From Betaproteobacteria bacterium (lineage in GTDB: Bacteria > Pseudomonadota > Gammaproteobacteria > Burkholderiales > JACQAP01): a stretch of DNA of 64,000 nt. The stretch is taken from contig JACQAP010000021.1 in assembly GCA_016194905.1 (NCBI GenBank), positions 266,942 through 330,941 on the forward strand, given 5' to 3'. Below, piece after piece: positions 28,274 through 37,300 of this stretch. A program made the position numbers and the translations under genes. Each line of letters starts with the position of its first letter. Position 1 is the stretch's first letter. The notes under the pieces were generated by a model. It was not told where the DNA came from. It worked only from the letters and a program-made list of their open reading frames with translations, and searched no databases.

Positions 28274-28777
28274 ATGCGCATGATCATCATCAAGCAAGGC
28301 ACCGACCTGCAGACCCTGGGCACGCGGCTGCTCGGCAACGCCGACGGCAAGGAGGTCACCTTGCAACATCTGCAGCAGCTGAACCCGCACGTGGACTTCC
28401 AACGCATCGAGCCCGGCACCGTGCTGCTGGTGCCCGACCAGCCCGGGCTCAAGAAAGACGAAAGCATCTCGGTCAGTGGCCAAGCCTTCGACGCGTTTCG
28501 CGACCAGGTGAGTGCCTCGGTGGAAGCTGCTACCACCCGCGTCCGCCACGGCTACGAGGCGCTGGCCAGCCAGCGCTCGGACGTCAACGCGGTGCTCAAG
28601 ACCGCGGCCGTGAAGCGCCTGCTGGAGTCCGACCCGGAATTGAAGGCTCAGTTGGAGGAGGCCGCCAAGACCTTCAAGCAGGACCAAGCGGCAGCCAAGG
28701 CCAGCGAGAGCACGCTCAAGTCGCTGCAGGACGACGCGGCCGCCGAACTGGCGGCACTGGCCAAGCTGCTCGATTAG
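28274..28777 (+). CDS. LysM-like/helical small protein closing the eCIS operon
   Basis: A 167-residue protein. The N-terminal about 60 residues look LysM-like (MIIIKQGTDLQTLGTRLLGN followed later by IEPGTVLLVPDQPG). Residues 70-167 are strongly helical, Ala/Lys/Glu-rich, and suited to a coiled coil (LEEAAKTFKQDQAAAKASES, LQDDAAAELAALAKLLD). ATG 28274 is preferred, with an AAAGGATC ribosome-binding-like stretch upstream. It is the last gene of the block. It may tether the particle or act as a short helical internal protein; neither is shown. Confidence 0.6.
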   Translation: MRMIIIKQGTDLQTLGTRLLGNADGKEVTLQHLQQLNPHVDFQRIEPGTVLLVPDQPGLKKDESISVSGQAFDAFRDQVSASVEAATTRVRHGYEALASQRSDVNAVLKTAAVKRLLESDPELKAQLEEAAKTFKQDQAAAKASESTLKSLQDDAAAELAALAKLLD

Positions 28778-29180
28778 GTGCGTCGGGCGGTAGTCCGGTC
28801 GGGAATTGCGGGATTGCTTGAGGCTGCAGAAATTTCCTTGAGAGGTCACTGGAGCTAATTCAAGGACATTCCACATTTCGAATAGCTGATGTGGGACAAA
28901 ACGGAGCACACAAGCGTTGCTGCGAGGTCGGCCGACAAAGAGTCGGTGCTTGCGCAACACGCCCTCAAGGCGGCACCATGCATCCTGCTTGCAGGCATCG
29001 TGTAGTCGCGGCGTCAAGCGCAACGAGAAGGCAGAGCTTGCTAGACATGGACCGATACGTAAAACTGGCGAGGCGGTGGAAGGGAGAGCGATCATGCACA
29101 CCGGGAAAATGAGGTATGCGATTGGCGCGCCTTCAAGACGCGACGGCTCTTCCCGTCGCGACAGTCGTGCCAGCGGGCGT
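28778..29180. other. Gene-free region at the 3' boundary of the eCIS block
   Basis: About 400 bases between the converging eCIS operon and mfd. Short reading frames here (for example 28891-29112) lack a start signal and resemble nothing. Composition is less biased than in the eCIS genes. Apart from the hairpin at 29139-29160, no attachment site, direct repeat, tRNA or integrase remnant is recognisable. Confidence 0.5.
29139..29160. terminator. Hairpin between converging eCIS operon and mfd
   Basis: Perfect eight-base inverted repeat CGCGACGG/CCGTCGCG around the loop CTCTTC. It lies where transcripts from the plus-strand eCIS operon and minus-strand mfd converge. No T-run follows on either strand, so it may be a weak or Rho-aided bidirectional terminator. 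Confidence 0.5.
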
Positions 29181-32100
29181 TTAGCTTAGCTCGCGCATGA
29201 CCGATCGCAACTGTGCCGTGCGCACCGTGATATCGGGCATGCTCGCTTCGATGCGCAAGCGATCCGGGCCACTCAGTTTGTAGTTCTTGCGTGACTGCAC
29301 CAGTTTAATGATCCGGGCCGGGTCGATCGGCGGGTTGGGGATGAATTGCAGCATCAGTGTCTCGGGCCCGGCGTCGATGCGCATGATGCCTAAAGCTTTC
29401 GACGCAATGCGCAGCCGGTGAGTTTCCAGCAGGCACTTGGCCGGTCCGGGCGGCAGGCCGAAGCGGTCGATCAGTTCTTCGTGCATCGCTTCCAGTTCTT
29501 CGAGCATCTCGCAATTGGCGAGGCGCTTGTACAACACCAGGCGTTCGTGGATGTCGGCGCAATAGGCTTCCGGCAGCAGCGCAGGCGTATGCAGGTTGAT
29601 CTCCGTGCCGAGATTGAAATTGCCCGAGAGCTCCGGCTCCTTGCCGGCTTTCAGCGACTTCACCGCCGCATTCAGCATTTCGGCGTAAAGCGCGAAACCG
29701 ACTTCCTGCATTTCGCCGCTCTGCGATTCACCGAGCACTTCGCCGGCTCCGCGGATCTCCAGGTCATGCATCGCCAGATAGAATCCGGACCCCAGTTCTT
29801 CCATCATCTGGATCGCATCGAGTCGCTTCTTCGCTTGGGAGCCGACCGCATCTTCGTCCGGCGTCAGGAGGTAGGCGTAGGCCTGGTGGTGCGAGCGGCC
29901 GACGCGGCCGCGCAGCTGATGCAGTTGCGCCAGGCCGAACTTGTCGGCGCGATTCATGATGATGGTGTTGGCGGTCGGAACGTCGATGCCGGTTTCAATG
30001 ATGGTCGTGCACAACAGGACATTGAAGCGCGCCTGGTAGAAGTCCCGCATCACCAGTTCCAGTTCACGCTCCGGCATCTGGCCGTGCGCGATACGGATGC
30101 GCGCTTCCGGTAGCAACCTCGTCAGGCGTTCCTCCATGTGACGGATGGAATCGATCTCGTTGTGCAGGAAGTACACCTGGCCGCCGCGTTTCAGCTCCCG
30201 CAGCATGGCTTCGCGGATGAGTCCGTCGCCGATCGGGGAAACGAAAGTCTTGATCGCCAGCCGCCGCTGGGGCGCGGTGGCGATGACTGAAAAATCGCGC
30301 AGGCCTTCCAGCGACATCGCCAAGGTGCGGGGAATCGGCGTCGCAGTCAGCGTCAGAACGTCCACCTCCGCACGCAAGGCCTTGAGCTGTTCCTTCTGGC
30401 GCACGCCGAAACGGTGTTCCTCGTCGATGATGGTCAGTCCCAGGTTCTTGAATTTCACGCCGCGCGATAGAAGCTTGTGCGTGCCGATGGCGATATCGAC
30501 CAGTCCTTCAGCCAACCCTGCGAGCGCAGTAGAGGACTCTTTGGTCGAGCGAAAGCGGGAAAGCTCAGCGATCCTGACCGGCCAGTCGGCAAAGCGGTCC
30601 GAGAAAGTCTGGAAATGTTGTTCGGCGAGCAAGGTGGTCGGCACCAGCACCGCGACCTGTTTGCCATCGGCAACGGCGACGAACGCGGCGCGCAACGCCA
30701 CCTCGGTCTTGCCGAAGCCGACATCGCCGCAAATCAGCCGGTCCATCGGCCGGCCGCTCTGCATGTCTCCCAGCACGGCGTCAATCGCCGCCGCCTGGTC
30801 CGCGGTCTCCTCGAAGGGAAAGCCTTCGCGGAAGCCCTCGTAATCGTGCGGTTTCAGCTTGAAGGCGTAGCCCTGGCGCAAGGCGCGTTGCGCGTAGAGA
30901 TTCAGCAGCTCCGCCGCGGTGTCGCGAACCTGCGCGGCGGCTCGGCGGCGGGCCTTTTCCCATTGCCCGCTGCCCAGCTTGTGCAGCGGTGCCGCTTCTT
31001 CCGATGCGCCGCTGTAACGGCTGATCACGGCAAGCTGCGATACCGGCACATAAAGTTTGTCGCCGGCTTCGTATTCGAGGGTCAGGAATTCCGTTTCTCC
31101 TTCGCCAAGGTCCATCGTGGCGAGCCCGAGGTAGCGGCCGATGCCATGCTGTAAATGCACGACAGGGTCGCCGACCTTGACCTCGGAAAGATCGCGCAGC
31201 ATGCCTTCGGCGACGACGCGGCGCTCGCGCGTCGTGCGCGTACGCACCTGGGATGGATAGAGTTCGTTCTCGGTGACGATGGCAATGCGGTTGTCGGGAT
31301 CGACGAACCCCGCATGCAGCGGGCCGACCGTCAACATCAGCGGTTGCGTCGATTGCTCGAACGCCGACCAGGATTCGCAGACCACCGGCCGCAGTTGATA
31401 TTCGTGCAGCAGCCCGAGCATGGTTTCGCGGCGCCCCAGACTTTCCGAGATCAGTAGCACGCGACCCTCGAAGCCTTCGCAGAACGAAGTCAACAGCGAC
31501 AGCGGATTGTTCGCACGGCGATCGACCGCCACCGGGGGCAAAGCGTTCGTCGATGACGGCAATCCGGGATCTGTCGTCGTGGCGGCACTGGTCAGTTCGA
31601 TGCGGGAAAAAGGTTTCAGGCCGCCGAAGAATTCATCTTCCCGCAGGAACAGATCGGCCGGCGGCAGCAGCGGCCGGTCCGGGTCGCCGCGCAACAGGTT
31701 GTAGCGCGACTGCGTGTCGGTCCAGAATTGCCGCACGGCCTCGGCCACGGCGTGATGCAAGCAGATGTGCGTACCTGGCGGCAGGTAATCGAACAGCGTC
31801 GCGGTCTGATCGAAAAACAGCGGCAGGTAGTACTCGATACCTGCCGGCAGGAAACCCTGGCTGACATCCTTGTAGAGCCGGCTCTTGGACGGGTCGCCTT
31901 CGAATTTTTCGCGAAAACGGACACGGAACGCGGTGCGTGCGGCATCGTCGGAGGGAAATTCGCGCGCCGGCAGCAGCCGAACGTCGTTGACTTTGTAAAT
32001 GCTGCGCTGGGTGTCGACGTCGAATGTGCGGATGCTGTCCACTTCGTCGTCGAACAGGTCGATGCGGTAGGGCAGGGCGCTGCCCATCGGAAACAGATCG

Positions 32101-32597
32101 ATAACGCCGCCGCGAAAGCAGAATTCGCCCGGAGAGACGACCTGGGTGACGTGCGTATAGCCTGCGAGGCTCAACTGCTTGCGCAAGGTTTCCGCCGGCA
32201 GCTTTGCCCCCTGCCTGAGGAAGAAAGTGTGTCCGGCAATGAAACTGGCGGGGGGCAGCCGGTAAAGAGCCGTAGTGACCGGCACCACGGCAACGTCGAA
32301 GGCTTCGTGCGTGATCTGATAAAGGGTGGCGAGACGCTCCGAAATCAGATCCTGATGCGGCGAAAACCTGTCATAAGGCAGCGTTTCCCAGTCCGGCAAC
32401 AGGAATATCCGCAGTTCGGGCGCAAAGAACGCCAGTTCCATGCGCAGGCGTTCGGCATCCTGCGCGGTCTCGGTCAGGATCAGCAGCGGTCTGGCACTGC
32501 GCAAAAGCGTGGCTAGCGCCAGTGCGTCGGCGGAATCGTGCAGTAATGGAAGTCTCGTGCGCGCTCCCGAGGCGGGGGCGAGGTGGGGCAGTTGCAT
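29181..32597 (-). CDS. mfd: Mfd, transcription-repair coupling factor
   Basis: A 1138-residue DNA translocase that removes stalled RNA polymerase at lesions and recruits UvrA. The N-terminal UvrB-like region (LLPDWETLPYDRFSPHQDLI) precedes an RNA-polymerase-interaction domain around 470-540 (GDPVVHLQHGIGRYLGLATM). The superfamily 2 helicase core has Walker A GDVGFGKT starting at residue 624 and the DEEH box at 725-728. The C-terminal TRCF domain ends in MRELS. Length and motifs are normal. Cytosolic housekeeping gene, divergent from ispD. Confidence 0.97.
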   Translation of the reverse strand: MQLPHLAPASGARTRLPLLHDSADALALATLLRSARPLLILTETAQDAERLRMELAFFAPELRIFLLPDWETLPYDRFSPHQDLISERLATLYQITHEAFDVAVVPVTTALYRLPPASFIAGHTFFLRQGAKLPAETLRKQLSLAGYTHVTQVVSPGEFCFRGGVIDLFPMGSALPYRIDLFDDEVDSIRTFDVDTQRSIYKVNDVRLLPAREFPSDDAARTAFRVRFREKFEGDPSKSRLYKDVSQGFLPAGIEYYLPLFFDQTATLFDYLPPGTHICLHHAVAEAVRQFWTDTQSRYNLLRGDPDRPLLPPADLFLREDEFFGGLKPFSRIELTSAATTTDPGLPSSTNALPPVAVDRRANNPLSLLTSFCEGFEGRVLLISESLGRRETMLGLLHEYQLRPVVCESWSAFEQSTQPLMLTVGPLHAGFVDPDNRIAIVTENELYPSQVRTRTTRERRVVAEGMLRDLSEVKVGDPVVHLQHGIGRYLGLATMDLGEGETEFLTLEYEAGDKLYVPVSQLAVISRYSGASEEAAPLHKLGSGQWEKARRRAAAQVRDTAAELLNLYAQRALRQGYAFKLKPHDYEGFREGFPFEETADQAAAIDAVLGDMQSGRPMDRLICGDVGFGKTEVALRAAFVAVADGKQVAVLVPTTLLAEQHFQTFSDRFADWPVRIAELSRFRSTKESSTALAGLAEGLVDIAIGTHKLLSRGVKFKNLGLTIIDEEHRFGVRQKEQLKALRAEVDVLTLTATPIPRTLAMSLEGLRDFSVIATAPQRRLAIKTFVSPIGDGLIREAMLRELKRGGQVYFLHNEIDSIRHMEERLTRLLPEARIRIAHGQMPERELELVMRDFYQARFNVLLCTTIIETGIDVPTANTIIMNRADKFGLAQLHQLRGRVGRSHHQAYAYLLTPDEDAVGSQAKKRLDAIQMMEELGSGFYLAMHDLEIRGAGEVLGESQSGEMQEVGFALYAEMLNAAVKSLKAGKEPELSGNFNLGTEINLHTPALLPEAYCADIHERLVLYKRLANCEMLEELEAMHEELIDRFGLPPGPAKCLLETHRLRIASKALGIMRIDAGPETLMLQFIPNPPIDPARIIKLVQSRKNYKLSGPDRLRIEASMPDITVRTAQLRSVMRELS

Positions 32598-32816
32598 CGT
32601 TGCGGCCTGGAAATGAGCCGCAATTATAGTGGAAGCCGGCGCTTCACCGGCCCGACAGAACTGCGCTCAGGAAGTTCGGGCAGAAGCAGAAGAGGTCTGG
32701 CCGATGCTATTCGTATTCATTTGGGCGTCAAGTTGGATTAAGATCGTGGGCATTTATTGGGCGGCGGTTGCCGGGGTTCGACCGACAGCCGATAATGTGA
32801 GCTTTTCGCCGACTCA

Positions 32817-33524
32817 ATGTCCCGCTATCTTGCCGTCATTCCCGCAGCCGGCACCGGCAGTCGCATGGGTGGAACACTGCCCAAGCAATATCTTGCGGTC
32901 GGCGACCGGCCGCTGCTGTATTACGCCATCGCCCGCTTTTGCACTCACCCCGCCATCGATCGCATCTGCGTGATCCTCGCGCCGGACGATCGCCGTTTCG
33001 AGACCTATGACTGGAAGCCGTTCGCTGCCAAACTGGAGCCGCTCTACATGGGCGGAGACTCGCGCGCCGCGACGGTGCTCAATGCCCTTGAGGGAATTTC
33101 CGGTCAAACCAACGTCGACGACTGGATTTTGGTGCACGATGCCGCACGTCCCTGCCTGAGTGCGCAGATGCTGGATCGGCTTATTGGCGAAGTCGGTGAA
33201 GATCGCTCGGGAGGGCTCCTCGCGGTGCCGGTAGCCGATACGCTCAAGCGCGGCGACGACGATCGTCGTTCGATTCGAACCGAGTCCCGCGCCGGACTGT
33301 GGCAGGCGCAGACGCCGCAGATGTTCCGCTACGAGTTGCTGCTGCGCGCCTTGCGGTCCTGCGACCTGGGGCAAGCCACCGATGAGGCCGCTGCGGTCGA
33401 GGCTCTCGGCTTCAAACCGAAGCTTGTGCAATCCGACGCAACCAACCTCAAAGTCACGCATGCGCACGATCTGGCGCTTGCCGAGTTGATACTGAAGAAC
33501 ATTGGCGTCTTGGCGGCGAAATGA
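32817..33524 (+). CDS. ispD: IspD, 2-C-methyl-D-erythritol 4-phosphate cytidylyltransferase
   Basis: A 235-residue MEP-pathway enzyme that couples MEP with CTP to give CDP-ME for isoprenoid synthesis. The nucleotide-binding N-terminal loop [20 protein letters not shown] is intact, and [14 protein letters not shown] and [11 protein letters not shown] are in the expected order. The ATG follows the divergent mfd by 219 bases and probably has its own promoter, although none was read with confidence. The stop overlaps ispF by four bases, the common betaproteobacterial ispD-ispF pairing. Confidence 0.96.
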   Translation: MSRYLAVIPAAGTGSRMGGTLPKQYLAVGDRPLLYYAIARFCTHPAIDRICVILAPDDRRFETYDWKPFAAKLEPLYMGGDSRAATVLNALEGISGQTNVDDWILVHDAARPCLSAQMLDRLIGEVGEDRSGGLLAVPVADTLKRGDDDRRSIRTESRAGLWQAQTPQMFRYELLLRALRSCDLGQATDEAAAVEALGFKPKLVQSDATNLKVTHAHDLALAELILKNIGVLAAK

Positions 33525-34018
33525 GAATAGGCCAGGGATTCGACGTTCACGCGCTGGTTACGGGACGCGCGCTGATCATCGGTGGCGTGACGATTGCGTT
33601 CGAGAAAGGCCTGGATGGGCACTCTGATGCCGATGTCCTGTTGCATGCGGTGTGCGACGCATTGCTCGGTGCGGCGGCGCTGGGCGATATCGGCCGGCAT
33701 TTTCCCGACACCGATTCTCGCTACAAAGACGCCGACAGCAGGGTGCTGGTGCGCGAAGTTGCGAGCCTGTTGCGCGATGGCGGTTTTCACGTCGTCAATC
33801 TCGATTCCACCATCATTGCGCAGGCGCCGAAGATGGCTCCTCACATTCCGGCAATGATCGCAAACATCGCAGCCGACCTGGGCATAGAGCGCGAACGCGT
33901 CAACGTCAAAGCGAAGACGACTGAGAGACTCGGATTTACGGGGCGCGGCGAAGGGATCGCCGCGGAAGCGATTGCACTGGTCGAATGGCGGCGGGCATCG
34001 GAGATCGGCAGGCGCTGA
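33521..34018 (+). CDS. ispF: IspF, 2-C-methyl-D-erythritol 2,4-cyclodiphosphate synthase
   Basis: A 165-residue trimeric zinc enzyme acting two steps after IspD in the MEP pathway, forming the cyclic diphosphate. The metal-site motif GQGFDVHAL is at the N-terminus, followed by [30 protein letters not shown] and the C-terminal [20 protein letters not shown]. The start is ATG 33521, coupled to ispD. The 3' end overlaps the next gene by 34 bases in another frame. Confidence 0.96.
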   Translation: MRIGQGFDVHALVTGRALIIGGVTIAFEKGLDGHSDADVLLHAVCDALLGAAALGDIGRHFPDTDSRYKDADSRVLVREVASLLRDGGFHVVNLDSTIIAQAPKMAPHIPAMIANIAADLGIERERVNVKAKTTERLGFTGRGEGIAAEAIALVEWRRASEIGRR

Positions 34019-34542
34019 GCGCCGGTACGCAAAGAGTCTTCTTCGCCCTGTGGCCGGATGCGGGCGTGCGCGCCGATCTTGCACAGGCCGCGCGACGGAT
34101 GCATCGCGTCGTACATGGCCGGCGTACTCGCGACGACAGCATTCACCTGACCGTGGCATTCATCGGCGAAGTCGACGTGGAAAATCTTCCGCGCTTGCTG
34201 GCACCGCCGGCCGGCGTGTTCACGTCAGCTTTTCTTCTTACGCTGGACCAATGGGGATGCTGGGCGCGCAACGGCATCGGCTGGGCAGCGCCGTCGCACA
34301 TTCCCGAACCATTGCGCGATCTCGCCGCAAATCTGGAAGGCTGGTTGCGAAGTCACGGATTCGAACTGGAGCATCGCGCCTTCACGCCGCACATGACCCT
34401 GGTCAGGAAGGCGCAATGCGCGCCGCTACCGGATTCCATCACGCCCATTGCATGGCAGGTCAACGAATTCGCCCTGATCCGCTCGCAACTGGCGTCGGGT
34501 GGCGTGCGCTACCGGACGATTCGCGCCTGGCCGCTGGAGTGA
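33985..34542 (+). CDS. thpR: RNA 2',3'-cyclic phosphodiesterase (LigT/ThpR family)
   Basis: A 185-residue 2H phosphoesterase. Both catalytic HxT motifs are present: H54 in IHLTVAFIG and H136 in [10 protein letters not shown]. The spacing is that of bacterial ThpR, which hydrolyses 2',3'-cyclic phosphates on RNA. The ATG at 33985 gives a 34-base overlap with ispF, and no better start lies between 34018 and the first conserved residues. Probably transcribed with ispDF. Confidence 0.85.
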   Translation: MAAGIGDRQALSAGTQRVFFALWPDAGVRADLAQAARRMHRVVHGRRTRDDSIHLTVAFIGEVDVENLPRLLAPPAGVFTSAFLLTLDQWGCWARNGIGWAAPSHIPEPLRDLAANLEGWLRSHGFELEHRAFTPHMTLVRKAQCAPLPDSITPIAWQVNEFALIRSQLASGGVRYRTIRAWPLE

Positions 34543-34547
34543 AGGGC

Positions 34548-35876
34548 CTAGGCAGCTTTGGGAACGACAACCGGCAGTTCGACGCGTGCTTCCAGCCCGC
34601 CGCCTTCACGGCCCAGCAGTTTCACGTTGCCGCCGTGCATGCGTGCCGCGCGCTCGACGATCGCCAGTCCCAGACCCGAACCTTTGCCGCCGGCGCGCGA
34701 AGCCTCCAGGCGCGTGAACGGTTGCATGACCCGCGAGAATTCGTTGTCCGGAATGCCGGGACCGCGATCGAGTACCCGCACCACCGCGCAGTCGCCGACA
34801 TGTTCGGTCGTTACTTCGATTTCGCCACCGCCATAGCGCATTGCATTGTCCACCAGGTTGGTAACCATGCGCTGCGTCGCGGTCGGTTTCAGCGTAAGCG
34901 GTGGCAGGTTGCCCAGACGCGTCCGGATCGATTGGCCACTGCGCGAGAAACGCGCGCATACGCTCGACACGATGTGATTCAGATCTTCGCCCTGCCGCGA
35001 TGGCTCGTTGCCGCCTTCCCGCGCAAAATCCAGAAATTGGTTGATGATTGCGTCCATGTCCTCGATGTCCTGGATCATCCCTGGCTTCAATCCGTCGTCC
35101 TGTGCTTCATCGAGCATTTCCACGCCAAGCCGCAGACGCGACAGCGGCGTGCGCAAGTCATGCGAAATGCCGGCAAGCAGAACGGCGCGATCGGTATCAA
35201 GCTGTTGCAGGTTCGAAGTCATCTGGTTGAAGGCGTGCGACAGCGTGCGAATCTCGGTCGGACCGTTTTCGTCCAGCGGCGGGGGTGTCTTGCCCGCGCC
35301 GATTTCGCCGGCCGCCGCAGCCAGGGCGCGCAACGGGCGATTGACCCGCAGCATCAGCAGATACCCGCCGGCGATCGCCAGCGTCAACCCGAAAATACTC
35401 CAGCCGGTCCACGCCCAGGCCGAAGCCGAACCGCGCGATTCCGGCGGAAACACCACCCAATAGGCCTGGTCCTTGACCTTGATCTTGATCCATAGCGCGC
35501 GGGTCGCATCTTCGAGCATGACCAGTGCCTGCGCATCGCCGGAGAAGTCGCGCTTGAGATGATCGCTGATACTGCGCAGCAGCGGCGATTCCGGCAGCGG
35601 CACTTCCTCATCGTCCCATGCCGTGGCCGGCAGCAATCTGATGTTCTGTTGGACGGGCAGTTTTTCGCTGAACTTGCGGCGAGCCGAAGCCGGCATGGTT
35701 TCCAGCGCGACGCTGACGGTGCTGATGACGCTGGCGATCTGGCTGGCCAGATACTCCGACTGTGCGCGGACGTTATAGGTCCGATACAGCCCGAACCAGA
35801 TCAACTGGCTCAGCACCAGCAGCGCCGAAATCAGCAGGACTGAACGCGACAGCAGCGATTGCGGAATCCAGTTCAT
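34548..35876 (-). CDS. envZ: EnvZ-like sensor histidine kinase
   Basis: A 442-residue inner-membrane sensor kinase. Transmembrane helices are at about 12-31 and 157-177, with a periplasmic sensor of about 125 residues between them. A HAMP segment is near 178-230. The phosphoacceptor H239 sits in AGISHDLRTPLSRLRLG, and the ATPase core includes NLVDNAMRYG, DRGPGIP and GSGLGLAIVERAA. It partners with the response regulator 14 bases upstream in the operon. The EnvZ/OmpR identity rests on the sequence and pairing; the stimulus (osmolarity/pH in E. coli) is inferred. Confidence 0.88.
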   Translation of the reverse strand: MNWIPQSLLSRSVLLISALLVLSQLIWFGLYRTYNVRAQSEYLASQIASVISTVSVALETMPASARRKFSEKLPVQQNIRLLPATAWDDEEVPLPESPLLRSISDHLKRDFSGDAQALVMLEDATRALWIKIKVKDQAYWVVFPPESRGSASAWAWTGWSIFGLTLAIAGGYLLMLRVNRPLRALAAAAGEIGAGKTPPPLDENGPTEIRTLSHAFNQMTSNLQQLDTDRAVLLAGISHDLRTPLSRLRLGVEMLDEAQDDGLKPGMIQDIEDMDAIINQFLDFAREGGNEPSRQGEDLNHIVSSVCARFSRSGQSIRTRLGNLPPLTLKPTATQRMVTNLVDNAMRYGGGEIEVTTEHVGDCAVVRVLDRGPGIPDNEFSRVMQPFTRLEASRAGGKGSGLGLAIVERAARMHGGNVKLLGREGGGLEARVELPVVVPKAA

Positions 35877-35890
35877 GTTTCAGCCCGGAA

Positions 35891-36616
35891 TTACTTGTTA
35901 TCGTCGGGAACGAACACGTAGCCCACGCCCCACACCGTCTGGATGTAGCGCGGGTGTGCGGGGTCTTCTTCGAGCAGACGGCGCAACCTCGAGACCTGCA
36001 CGTCGATGCTGCGATCGAACACGCCGTACTCGCGGCCGCGGGCGAGTTCCATTAGCCGGTCGCGCGACAGCGGCACACGCGGATGCGCGACCAGCGTCTT
36101 GAGCATGGCAAATTCGCCTGTTGTCAGTCCCACCTGCTTGCCATGGCGCGTGAGTGAGCGCGTGGCGAGATTGATCTCGAACGGACCGAATTTGACCGGC
36201 TTGCGGCTGTCGTCCGGCGCGCCGGGTGACGTCGCCACCGGAGCCTGACGTCGCAGCACCGCGTTGATGCGCGCAACCAGTTCGCGGGGATTGAACGGTT
36301 TCGGCAGGTAGTCGTCGGCGCCGACATCCAGCCCGGCGATACGATCGGCTTCATCGCCTTTGGCGGTGAGCATGATGATGGGTGTGCGTCTGCCGGCCGC
36401 TCGCAGTCTGCGGCAGACGCTCATGCCATCCTCGCCGGGAAGCATCAGGTCGAGGATGATCATGTCGACATCTTCCTTGCCCATGACTTTGTCCATTGCC
36501 GGTGCGCTCGCCACCGCGTGCACGCCGAATCCCTGCTCACCGAGATAGCGGTCGAGCAGGTCGCGCAGGCGCTGGTCGTCGTCGACCACCAGGATGTTTG
36601 CGGCTGTCTGGTTCAT
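35891..36616 (-). CDS. ompR: OmpR-family response regulator
   Basis: A 241-residue two-component regulator. The receiver domain has the acidic pocket ([12 protein letters not shown]), phosphoacceptor D56 in [11 protein letters not shown] and the conserved lysine in PKPFNP. The C-terminal winged helix-turn-helix ends [15 protein letters not shown]. It is very OmpR-like, including [20 protein letters not shown]. First gene of the ompR-envZ operon, divergent from the macrodomain gene across 108 bases that should contain both promoters. Confidence 0.93.
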   Translation of the reverse strand: MNQTAANILVVDDDQRLRDLLDRYLGEQGFGVHAVASAPAMDKVMGKEDVDMIILDLMLPGEDGMSVCRRLRAAGRRTPIIMLTAKGDEADRIAGLDVGADDYLPKPFNPRELVARINAVLRRQAPVATSPGAPDDSRKPVKFGPFEINLATRSLTRHGKQVGLTTGEFAMLKTLVAHPRVPLSRDRLMELARGREYGVFDRSIDVQVSRLRRLLEEDPAHPRYIQTVWGVGYVFVPDDNK

Positions 36617-36724
36617 ATGCTTTCTTGCACTTGGCCAAGACCGGATTATGAGGCACCCGGTTCAGGTCATGTAAGCGCTGTGGATCATGCATGTAAGGGC
36701 CGTGGAAAGGTTAATCTCTTGCGC

Positions 36725-37231
36725 ATGCAAAACCGGATTTCCGTCGTGCTGGAGGATATTACCCGTCAGCGGGTTGACGCAATCGTCAATGCCGCCAATT
36801 CCACTCTCCTCGGCGGCGCAGGGGTGGACGGCGCCATCCATCGTGCTGCCGGTCCGCAGTTGCTGGAAGCCTGCCGCGAACTGGGAGGTTGTCCTACCGG
36901 CGAGGCCCGCATTACGCCCGGATTCCGCCTGCCTGCCAAATGGGTGATCCATGCTGTCGGGCCGGTCTGGCGCGGCGGAAACGACGGGGAAGACGAGATG
37001 CTGGCGCGCTGTTACCGCAACAGTCTTGCGCTTGCGCCGCGACATGCGATTCGGACGCTCGCGTTTCCACAGATCAGCACCGGCGCCTATGGGTTCCCGA
37101 TGCGGCGGGCAGCCGCCATCGCTGTCGCGGAGATCTCGGCGTATGTGGCGAAACAGCCCTACATCGACGAAGTGCGGTGCGTGTGTTTCAGCGACGACGC
37201 CTTTGCCGCGGTTCGCGATGCGCTCGCATGA
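36725..37231 (+). CDS. Macrodomain protein, probable O-acetyl-ADP-ribose deacetylase
   Basis: A 168-residue MacroD/YmdB-type macrodomain hydrolase that would remove O-acetyl-ADP-ribose or ADP-ribose from acidic residues. The ligand-binding signature [20 protein letters not shown] followed by IHRAAG is intact, as is [12 protein letters not shown] in the second loop. ATG 36725 gives the normal start ([13 protein letters not shown]); the reading frame continues upstream across the ompR promoter region, which is not coding. A poly-G tract follows its stop. Confidence 0.9.
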   Translation: MQNRISVVLEDITRQRVDAIVNAANSTLLGGAGVDGAIHRAAGPQLLEACRELGGCPTGEARITPGFRLPAKWVIHAVGPVWRGGNDGEDEMLARCYRNSLALAPRHAIRTLAFPQISTGAYGFPMRRAAAIAVAEISAYVAKQPYIDEVRCVCFSDDAFAAVRDALA

Positions 37232-37241
37232 GCATCGGCGC

Positions 37242-37251
37242 GGGGGGGGGG
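37242..37251 (+). repeat. Poly-G tract (10 G)
   Basis: Ten consecutive G residues lie 11 bases after the macrodomain stop and 50 bases before the end of the converging GGDEF-EAL gene. It is outside both coding regions, so length variation would not change either protein. It could also be an assembly or sequencing-length uncertainty. Confidence 0.7.
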
Positions 37252-37300
37252 ATCTTCGCAGCGTCGGAGCGCAGCGCGCCTGCGTGCGACGGCCGGCGGA

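Noticed and set aside
28891-29112. Short open frames after the eCIS operon
   Set aside because: Several overlapping frames with no start signal or similarity; treated as non-coding.
33972-35495. Plus-strand open frame of about 500 codons over thpR and envZ
   Set aside because: Overlaps two genes with intact catalytic motifs and shows Arg/Ala-rich shadow composition.
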